In this document: positions 40,229 through 46,573 of the stretch, piece after piece | How the letters are laid out: each line of letters opens with the position of its first letter | How positions within the stretch are numbered: the first letter of the stretch is position 1 | NCBI RefSeq assembly: GCF_001667015.1 | Contig: NZ_LZIS01000158.1 | Span: 1 to 46,573, forward strand | Source of the DNA: Mycobacterium sp. E3198 | Lineage (GTDB): Bacteria; Actinomycetota; Actinomycetes; Mycobacteriales; Mycobacteriaceae | Reading direction: 5' to 3' | Length of the DNA stretch: 46,573 nucleotides | Translations under genes and position numbers: made by a program | Notes under the pieces: model-generated | Database searches by the model: none | What the model saw: only the letters and a program-made list of their open reading frames with translations | Told to the model about the DNA's origin: nothing

Positions 40229-40891
40229 CTACTGACCGGCCTTGGGTCCGGCGAACCACACTTCTGTCACCGCGCGGGTCTGGGGTGGTGGATAGACGGT
40301 GTCCGGCGTGCCGAGCGGACCGACCTTGACCGTCCACGTCGCCGACGAGCGGTCGATGCAGCTCCCGGCGCCCTGGCTGGGCAGCCACAGCACGTTGACG
40401 TTGGCGTAGGGGTCGGCGCAGTAATAGGCGGCCACGTACCCGTCGGCGCGGCCACCCCCCGCGCCGCCGTTGCGCAGCCGGCACTGGGTGCCGTCGTCGA
40501 GGGTCAATGCGAACGGCTCTGGCGTGGCGGTCGGCTGCACCGGCGGCAGCGAACCCTGGTACTTCACCCGGTGCATGGTCTTGGTCCAGGGATTGTTCAC
40601 GCACAGCAGCGATCCCGGCGTGGACGGCCAGCAGGTGCCGGCGCCGGCCGCGCTGGGCGAGCAGGAGTAGACGTTGTCGGCCGTCGCCGACGGCGACGGT
40701 TCGCAGCCTTCGACGGTGACGACGTTGCCCTCCGGGGGCGACTCCCGGTATCCGTTCATCGGCTGGCCGTCGGGCCCGACGGCCATCACGCTGATCTGCT
40801 GGGTCGGCGGCGGATCGGCGGCGGCGGGGACCGGCAGCGACAAAACCGCCGCCGCCATTACGGCAAGGGGCATCAGGGCAACTCGCGACAT
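40229..40891 (-). CDS. Secreted Cys-rich protein of unknown function
   Basis: The product is 220 aa with a signal peptide (ALMPLAVMAAAVLSLPVPAAADP). At least six cysteines in the mature part (CEPSPS, YSCSPS, TCWPS, LLCVNN, QCRLRN, YYCADP, SCIDRS) suggest disulfide stabilisation. No named domain is recognised. It precedes two LCM-type methyltransferase genes on the same strand and diverges from an oxidoreductase gene 22 bp away. Confidence 0.75.
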   Translation of the reverse strand: MSRVALMPLAVMAAAVLSLPVPAAADPPPTQQISVMAVGPDGQPMNGYRESPPEGNVVTVEGCEPSPSATADNVYSCSPSAAGAGTCWPSTPGSLLCVNNPWTKTMHRVKYQGSLPPVQPTATPEPFALTLDDGTQCRLRNGGAGGGRADGYVAAYYCADPYANVNVLWLPSQGAGSCIDRSSATWTVKVGPLGTPDTVYPPPQTRAVTEVWFAGPKAGQ

Positions 40892-40913
40892 TATTGAAGG
40901 GTACGGTGCGCAT

Positions 40914-41927
40914 ATGTCCGATCGAAACCGCCGTTTTCTGCTCCGCGAACGCCCCACCGGCCGCATCGGCCCCGGCACCTTCGAGCTGAGCGAGGAGGCG
41001 GTCCCGGAGATCGGCGACGGTGAGGCGCTGGTGCGCGTCGACTGGATATCGCTCGACCCGACGAACCGCATGTGGATCAACGACACGCCGACCTACCTGC
41101 CGCCGGTGGGCATCGGCGAGGTCATGCGCGCCGCCGGCCTCGGTGAGGTCGTCGCGTCGAAGAATCCGAACTATCCGGTCGGTCAGGCCGTGCAAGGCCT
41201 GCTCGGCTGGCAGGACTACGCCGTCATCTCGCCCACCGCGTTCGTGATGCCCGTCGACATCGCGGAGGGCATTGCGCCGAGCGCCTACCTGGGCGCGCTG
41301 GGATCGACCGGCCTGACCGCCTGGATCGGCATCCGCGACATCGGCAAGCCCAAGCCGGGCGAGACGGTCGTGGTGTCCGCCGCGGCGGGCGCGGTCGGGT
41401 CGGTCGCCGGGCAGCTCGCCAAGGCCGCCGGCGCCCGCGTCGTCGGGATCGCCGGCGGACCCGAGAAGTGCGCCCTGCTCACCGACCAACTCGGCCTCGA
41501 CGCGGCCGTCGACCACCGCGCCGCCGACTGGGCCGCCCAGCTCGCCGCGGCCACCCCCGACGGCATCGACGTCGACTTCGAGAACGTCGGCGGCGACATC
41601 ATGGACGCCGTCTTCGCGCGGCTGAACATCGGTGCACGCGTTGCCCTGTGCGGCCTGATCTCCGGCTACAACGCGGCCGATCCCCCGCCGGGACCGCGCG
41701 CCTTCGGCAACCTGCTCATCCAGCGCGCGACGGTGCAGGGCTTCATCGTCCTCGACCACCTCGGGCGGGCGCCGGAGGCGGCCACCGAGATCGCCGGCCT
41801 GATCGCCGACGGCACGCTGACGCCGCTCGAGACCGTCGTCGAGGGCTTCGAACAGCTGCCGACGGCGATCAACATGCTGTTCGACGGCAAGAACGTCGGC
41901 AAGCTCGTGGTGAAGCTGTCGAACTAG
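40914..41927 (+). CDS. NADP-dependent MDR oxidoreductase
   Basis: The product is 337 aa of the zinc-independent medium-chain dehydrogenase group. The cofactor site is VVVSAAAGAVGSVAGQLAKA, and the N-terminal LRERPTGRIGPGTFEL with DPTNRMWINDTPTYLPPVGIG fits the prostaglandin-reductase/curcumin-reductase subgroup. The C-terminal QGFIVLDHLGRAPEA is also typical. These enzymes reduce alkenal or alkenone double bonds. A -10-like TACGGT lies 8 bp before the ATG, suggesting a nearly leaderless transcript. Confidence 0.9.
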   Translation: MSDRNRRFLLRERPTGRIGPGTFELSEEAVPEIGDGEALVRVDWISLDPTNRMWINDTPTYLPPVGIGEVMRAAGLGEVVASKNPNYPVGQAVQGLLGWQDYAVISPTAFVMPVDIAEGIAPSAYLGALGSTGLTAWIGIRDIGKPKPGETVVVSAAAGAVGSVAGQLAKAAGARVVGIAGGPEKCALLTDQLGLDAAVDHRAADWAAQLAAATPDGIDVDFENVGGDIMDAVFARLNIGARVALCGLISGYNAADPPPGPRAFGNLLIQRATVQGFIVLDHLGRAPEAATEIAGLIADGTLTPLETVVEGFEQLPTAINMLFDGKNVGKLVVKLSN

Positions 41928-41950
41928 CCGCCGGCCACTACCGTTACCGC

Positions 41951-42220
41951 ATGTTTCGCATGACGGTCCAGGACGTGTTCGTGATCCGCGGTCGCGGGGC
42001 GGTGGCCACCGGCCGCGTGGAATACGGGGAGCTGCGCGTCGGCGACCAGGTGCAGATCAACAACGGCCCGACCGTGCGGGTGGATGCGATCGAGGCTTTC
42101 CGCAAGAAGATCGACACCGCGACGGCCGGCGACAACGTCGGATTGCTCTTCAAGGCGCTCGACAAAAACGATCTCGCCGCCGGGGACGTGATCACCTCGT
42201 CAGGCGTCTTTTTGGCGTAA
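41951..42220 (+). CDS. Stand-alone EF-Tu domain-2-like protein
   Basis: The product is 89 aa consisting only of a beta-barrel like domain 2 of translation GTPases: MTVQDVFVIRGRGAVATGRV, then LRVGDQVQINNG, and TATAGDNVGLLFKALDKNDLA, ending AAGDVITSSG. The motifs match EF-Tu (GRGTVVTGR, AGDNVGLLLRG, RGDVL), but there is no G domain or GTP-binding motif. Public pipelines sometimes call such proteins EF-Tu/IF-2 family GTPase, which is misleading. It begins 23 bp after the oxidoreductase stop. A role in translation is not implied. Confidence 0.75.
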   Translation: MFRMTVQDVFVIRGRGAVATGRVEYGELRVGDQVQINNGPTVRVDAIEAFRKKIDTATAGDNVGLLFKALDKNDLAAGDVITSSGVFLA

Positions 42221-42276
42221 TCCGAGACGCGTCACAACTGTCGCGGCCCGCGGGCCGCGCCTCTAATGTCTTCGCC

Positions 42277-43719
42277 ATGGCATCCGGCGTTCCCTCACCC
42301 ACGACGGCCGCGGACGCCGCCCCGCAGCTGCGCCGGGGCCTCGCCAACCGGCACATCCAGCTGATCGCGATCGGCGGGGCGATCGGCACCGGGCTGTTCA
42401 TGGGCAGCGGAAAGACGATCTCGCTCGCCGGCCCGGCGGTACTGCTGGTGTACGCGCTCATCGGGTTTTTCGTGTTCTTCGTGCTGCGCGCGATGGGCGA
42501 ACTGTTGTTGTCGAACCTGAACTACAAGTCGTTCGTCGACTTCGCCGCCGACCTGTTGGGCCCGGCGGCCGGCTTTTTCGTCGGCTGGTCCTACTGGTTC
42601 GCCTGGATCGTCACGGGCATCGCCGAGATCGTCGCGATCGCCGGCTACTCGAAGTTCTGGTGGCCCGACGTGCCCTTGTGGCTGCCGCCGCTGGTGACCG
42701 GCTGCGTCATCCTCGTGTTCAACCTGTCCAGCGTCCGCAACTTCGGGGAGATGGAGTTCTGGTTCGCCCTGATCAAGGTCGCGGCGATCGGGTGCCTCAT
42801 CGTGGTGGGCGCCGTGCTGGTGGCGACGGATTTCGTGTCGCCGCAAGGCAATCGGGCGACAGTCGAGAACCTGTGGAACGACGGCGGGTTCTTCCCGACG
42901 GGGTTCATGGGCGTGGTCGGTGGGTTCCAGATCGCGTTCTTCGCATTCGTGGGGGTGGAACTCGTCGGCGCCGCGGCGGCCGAAACCGCCGATCCCTGCC
43001 GCACCCTCCCCCGCGCGATCAACGCCGTCCCTATCCGGGTGGCGATCTTCTACCTCGGTGCGCTGCTGGCGATCCTCACCGTCGTCCCGTGGCGGCACTT
43101 CGCCGGCGGCCAGTCCCCGTTCGTCATGATGTTCGCCTTGGCCGGGCTCGGCGCCGCGGCATCGATCGTCAACTTCGTGGTGACCACGGCGGCCGCCTCC
43201 TCGGCCAACTCCGGGGTCTTCTCCACCGGCCGCATGCTGTTCGGTCTGGCCGACAACGGCAGCGCCCCGTCGCCCTTTCGTCGGCTCAACGGCCGCGGCG
43301 TGCCCTCGGTCGCCCTCTTTCTCACCGCGGCGCTGCTGCTGACCTCCATTCCGCTGCTCTACGTCGGCGGTTCGGTCATGGGTGCGTTCACGCTGGTGAC
43401 CACCGTCGCCTCGCTGTTGTTCATGTTCGTGTGGGCGGTGATCGTCGTCAGCTACCTCGCCTACCGGCGCCGGTACCCGCAACGTCACGCCGACTCGTCC
43501 TACCGGATGCCGGCCGGCACGGTGATGTGCTGGGCCATCCTCGGCTTCTTCGCGTTCGTGATCTGGACGCTGTGCACCGAACACGAAACCGCGATCGCCC
43601 TGGCATGGTTTCCGCTGTGGTTCGTGGTCCTGGCGGCCGGCTGGCTCGTGGTCCGGCGCCGGCCCGGCCGCGCCGAGCGGTACCGCCAATTCCAGGCCGA
43701 GCTCGACCAGGCCGCCTGA
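42277..43719 (+). CDS. Amino acid permease, CycA-like (APC family)
   Basis: The product is 480 aa with about 12 membrane segments. The N-terminal signature LRRGLANRHIQLIAIGGAIG and TGLFMGSGKTISLAGP is that of the APC-family D-serine/D-alanine/glycine transporter CycA. FAFVGVELVGAAAAETADP in segment 6 and ANSGVFSTGRMLFGLADNG also match. In mycobacteria CycA mutants resist D-cycloserine. The orthologue in M. tuberculosis is probably Rv1704c, but I cannot verify this here. A small hairpin (43746-43760) follows. Confidence 0.9.
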   Translation: MASGVPSPTTAADAAPQLRRGLANRHIQLIAIGGAIGTGLFMGSGKTISLAGPAVLLVYALIGFFVFFVLRAMGELLLSNLNYKSFVDFAADLLGPAAGFFVGWSYWFAWIVTGIAEIVAIAGYSKFWWPDVPLWLPPLVTGCVILVFNLSSVRNFGEMEFWFALIKVAAIGCLIVVGAVLVATDFVSPQGNRATVENLWNDGGFFPTGFMGVVGGFQIAFFAFVGVELVGAAAAETADPCRTLPRAINAVPIRVAIFYLGALLAILTVVPWRHFAGGQSPFVMMFALAGLGAAASIVNFVVTTAAASSANSGVFSTGRMLFGLADNGSAPSPFRRLNGRGVPSVALFLTAALLLTSIPLLYVGGSVMGAFTLVTTVASLLFMFVWAVIVVSYLAYRRRYPQRHADSSYRMPAGTVMCWAILGFFAFVIWTLCTEHETAIALAWFPLWFVVLAAGWLVVRRRPGRAERYRQFQAELDQAA

Positions 43720-43745
43720 CGCCGCTCCCCGGCTGAGGTTCTTGG

Positions 43746-43760
43746 GATCGGTAGCCGATC
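43746..43760 (+). terminator. Hairpin GATCGG-TAG-CCGATC after the permease gene
   Basis: A perfect 6-bp stem with a 3-nt loop, 27 bp after the stop codon of the CycA-like gene. No U tract is present; function as a terminator is weakly supported. Confidence 0.4.
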
Positions 43761-43827
43761 GCGCGCTCTGTACTTACCGCAACGACGACGCCACCCAGGC
43801 GGCGCCACGTGAAAGGAAGTCAGACAG

Positions 43828-44082
43828 ATGAAGCTCGTTCCCGCCAGCCTCGAACAGCAGGTCAACCGCGTCGACCGTCAGCGCAGCCTGTACATCGGGA
43901 TCGCCAACGCGTTGGTTGCGGTCTGGAGCGTCTACCGCGTGATCTGGGGGTTCTACCTGGCGATGACCTTCGATTGGGTCGCCGGCGCCATCATTCCGCA
44001 GCTGCTGCTCTGGGTCGTGATCGGTGCCATCTCGGGGGTCGTTGCCTTCGCGTTCCTGACCCGCTATTTCAAGGGGAGTTGA
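43828..44082 (+). CDS. Small two-helix membrane protein
   Basis: The product is 84 aa with two hydrophobic helices (about residues 22-47 and 51-78). An excellent ribosome binding site (GAAAGGAAGTCAGACAG) precedes the ATG. Aromatic and charged residues (VWSVYRVIWGFYLAM) sit at the membrane boundary. I do not recognise the family. It has a strong intrinsic terminator 20 bp downstream. Confidence 0.75.
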   Translation: MKLVPASLEQQVNRVDRQRSLYIGIANALVAVWSVYRVIWGFYLAMTFDWVAGAIIPQLLLWVVIGAISGVVAFAFLTRYFKGS

Positions 44083-44101
44083 TCCGGCCCGCTGGAAGCG
44101 G

Positions 44102-44135
44102 AAAGTCCCGAATCTGCTTGAGATTCGGGACTTTT
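44102..44135. terminator. Strong intrinsic terminator
   Basis: Perfect 14-bp stem (AAAGTCCCGAATCT at 44102-44115, AGATTCGGGACTTT at 44121-44134) with a 5-nt loop and a TTTT run. It lies between convergent genes and can serve both. Such a canonical terminator is rare in this GC-rich window. Confidence 0.92.
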
Positions 44136-44147
44136 CCCGTGGCCGGC

Positions 44148-44558
<411 letters not shown>

Positions 44559-44562
44559 GGCC

Positions 44563-45009
44563 TTACGCTAAATGCGGCCCGGCGACCCGCGCTTCTCGAT
44601 TCCTGATCGGTCTGGTCACCTGCTTGGCGACGCACGGCGGCATCCCCGCGCTCACGTCGGCCCCCTGGCGCCGGTAAGCGCTGGGCGGCATGCCGACCAG
44701 TTCGGTGAACCGGGTGCTGAAGGTGCCCAGCGATGAGCAGCCGACCGCGAAACAGACCTCGGTGACGCTCAGGTCGCCGCGCCGCAGCAGCGCCATCGCC
44801 CGCTCGATGCGCCGCGTCATCAGATAGGAATAGGGCGATTCGCCGTAGGCGCGCCGGAATTCACGGCTCAGGTGCCCGGCGGACATGTGCACCCCGCGGG
44901 CGAGCGCCTCGACGTCCAGGGGTTGCGCGTAGTCCCGGTCCATCCGGTCGCGGACACGGCGCAGCAGCGCCAGGTCGCGCAGCTGTTGTTCGGCCGAGCT
45001 CGCGGTCAC
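44563..45009 (-). CDS. AraC-family transcriptional regulator, short form
   Basis: The product is 148 aa and consists of essentially only the DNA-binding domain: two helix-turn-helix units, ALARGVHMSAGHLSREFRRA and VCFAVGCSSLGTFSTRFTEL, ending GMPPSAYRR. No N-terminal ligand-binding domain is present. It is the first gene of a two-gene unit with the VOC protein. Regulators of this short form often control the adjacent VOC gene, but this is inference. Confidence 0.9.
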   Translation of the reverse strand: MTASSAEQQLRDLALLRRVRDRMDRDYAQPLDVEALARGVHMSAGHLSREFRRAYGESPYSYLMTRRIERAMALLRRGDLSVTEVCFAVGCSSLGTFSTRFTELVGMPPSAYRRQGADVSAGMPPCVAKQVTRPIRNREARVAGPHLA

Positions 45010-45143
45010 CTACGCGATGTTGCCACCAGGGCCGCCGGCCCCGAGACATAAGCCACTGCGATGTGTGTCGGCGATTCTTCGCAACTGGTTATGTGTCGCG
45101 GGAAGAGTTGCCGTCGGCGCGTACCGCCCGACCCGTCGAGCGC

Positions 45144-46046
<903 letters not shown>

Positions 46047-46135
46047 GCGCTGATAGTAGGCGGTGCGATCCGCCGAGACGGACGGTGTCCGCATGACAGG
46101 CGCCGCCCACCGCCGTCGGCTACTGTTTTCGGATT

Positions 46136-46417
46136 ATGGACGACCGCGACAAGGACCCGACGGTGGTGTTGCGGTACCTGGTGGGCCGGCCCCTCGCCGC
46201 CTCCGAGGTCTACGAGGCGTTCGGGTACCGCAAGTCTGCCTACTACAAGGCGGCCCGCGAGGGCAGGCTGATCACCGCGGACAACCTGATCAGGGCCGCC
46301 AAGTACTTCGGGCTGAACCCCATCGACCTACAGGTCCGCTTCGGGCTGGTCGCTCGCGAGGCCGTCACCGAATACGTGGAATCGGCGGCGGGCGCGCCGA
46401 TGCCGCGCGAACTCTGA
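46136..46417 (+). CDS. Small HTH-like protein
   Basis: The product is 93 aa. Residues about 20-50 (LAASEVYEAFGYRKSAYYKA) have a helix-turn-helix-like pattern, and the rest is helical (LIRAAKYFGLNPIDLQVRFG). It resembles small repressor or immunity-like proteins found in mycobacteria, without a defined function. The ATG lies close to a possible -10 (TACTGT) and may be leaderless. It is followed by a hairpin. Confidence 0.6.
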   Translation: MDDRDKDPTVVLRYLVGRPLAASEVYEAFGYRKSAYYKAAREGRLITADNLIRAAKYFGLNPIDLQVRFGLVAREAVTEYVESAAGAPMPREL

Positions 46418-46422
46418 CGGCA

Positions 46423-46438
46423 CGGCACGAAAGTGCCG
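46423..46438 (+). terminator. Hairpin CGGCAC-GAAA-GTGCCG
   Basis: A perfect 6-bp stem with a GAAA tetraloop, 6 bp after the stop of the HTH-like gene. No U tract follows. Sequence from 46439 to the window end holds no gene that I can recognise. Confidence 0.55.
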
Positions 46439-46573
46439 CCGGGACAACGGCCGGCCGACTTTCGCGCATTGTGCTCATCGGCGCGGTAGGGTCTGGTCAG
46501 TGTCAGGGTGAGGTTGCCGCTTGTTGCGGTGGTTGGATCCTGATCACCTGGTGTCTGGCTCATAGGGTCGCTG

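Noticed and set aside
39354..41759. 801-codon minus-strand frame that includes an LCM methyltransferase
   Set aside because: Only the last 281 codons are a real protein; the upstream part is antisense to the MDR oxidoreductase gene and out of frame with the secreted-protein gene.
46439..46573. Possible mobile-element end or gene start at the right edge
   Set aside because: The sequence is cut by the window edge and shows no motif strong enough to name.

Overview
The window is chromosomal DNA from a high-GC actinobacterium, and almost certainly a slow-growing Mycobacterium. The evidence is three PPE proteins, two cutinases, DUF732 and DUF1906 secreted proteins, a furA-katG pair with a leaderless furA, and an orthologue of the M. 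tuberculosis GH16 protein Rv0315. The KatG N-terminus (SESENPVIP) matches what I remember of the M. avium-intracellulare group, so a MAC-like species is my best guess. I see no tRNA, rRNA, CRISPR array, insertion sequence or prophage. Codon usage and gene density look like ordinary mycobacterial accessory chromosome.

Layout, left to right. 0-4 kb: a DUF2961/GH172-like secreted hydrolase, divergent from a three-gene run (DinB-like protein, methyltransferase, SRPBCC protein). 4-9.6 kb: two paralogous PPE proteins, each fused to a PecA-like aspartic protease domain, around a Pro/Gly-rich DUF732 secreted protein, then a cutinase. 9.6-14.6 kb: a DUF1345 membrane protein, a thioredoxin-fold protein, a P450 electron-transfer operon (ferredoxin, ferredoxin reductase, P450), and a convergent MOSC protein. 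14.7-20.2 kb: a small DUF732 protein, a secreted C39-like peptidase, a PPE-SVP protein with a SHOCT tail, a methyltransferase and a DAO-Rieske oxidoreductase. 20.2-25.2 kb: a coiled-coil protein, an L,D-transpeptidase, and furA-katG. 25.3-31.7 kb: GMC oxidoreductase plus DUF1906 on the minus strand, divergent from a glycosyltransferase/methyltransferase/toroid-protein operon that meets a convergent methyltransferase. 31.7-36.9 kb: a second cutinase, PPK2, a P-type H+-ATPase, and a GAF protein flanked by two ANTAR-like segments. 37-41 kb: GH16, two LCM-type methyltransferases and a secreted protein. 41-46.5 kb: an oxidoreductase, a stand-alone EF-Tu domain-2 protein, a CycA-like permease, a small membrane protein, VOC plus AraC, an epimerase-like protein and a small HTH-like protein.

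The most striking sequence-level observation is in the P450 operon. The last part of the ferredoxin reductase gene lies in inverted orientation between two 37-bp inverted repeats (36 of 37 identical). As read here, the reductase loses its natural C-terminus and ends in eight unrelated residues. This could be a phase-variable switch, a template-switch mutation or an assembly error. Other points worth following are the PPE-aspartic protease fusions, an operator-like inverted repeat sitting on the promoter of the glycosyltransferase operon with no regulator gene beside it, a hairpin covering the ribosome binding site of the MOSC gene, and a stand-alone EF-Tu domain-2 protein.

Themes across the window are cell-envelope polysaccharide and lipid turnover (GH172-like, GH16, cutinases, L,D-transpeptidase, DUF1906), type VII secretion substrates, and redox defence (KatG/FurA, thioredoxin-fold, P450 chain, DAO-Rieske, GMC). 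Many long open frames antisense to these genes are GC-driven shadows and were left out.
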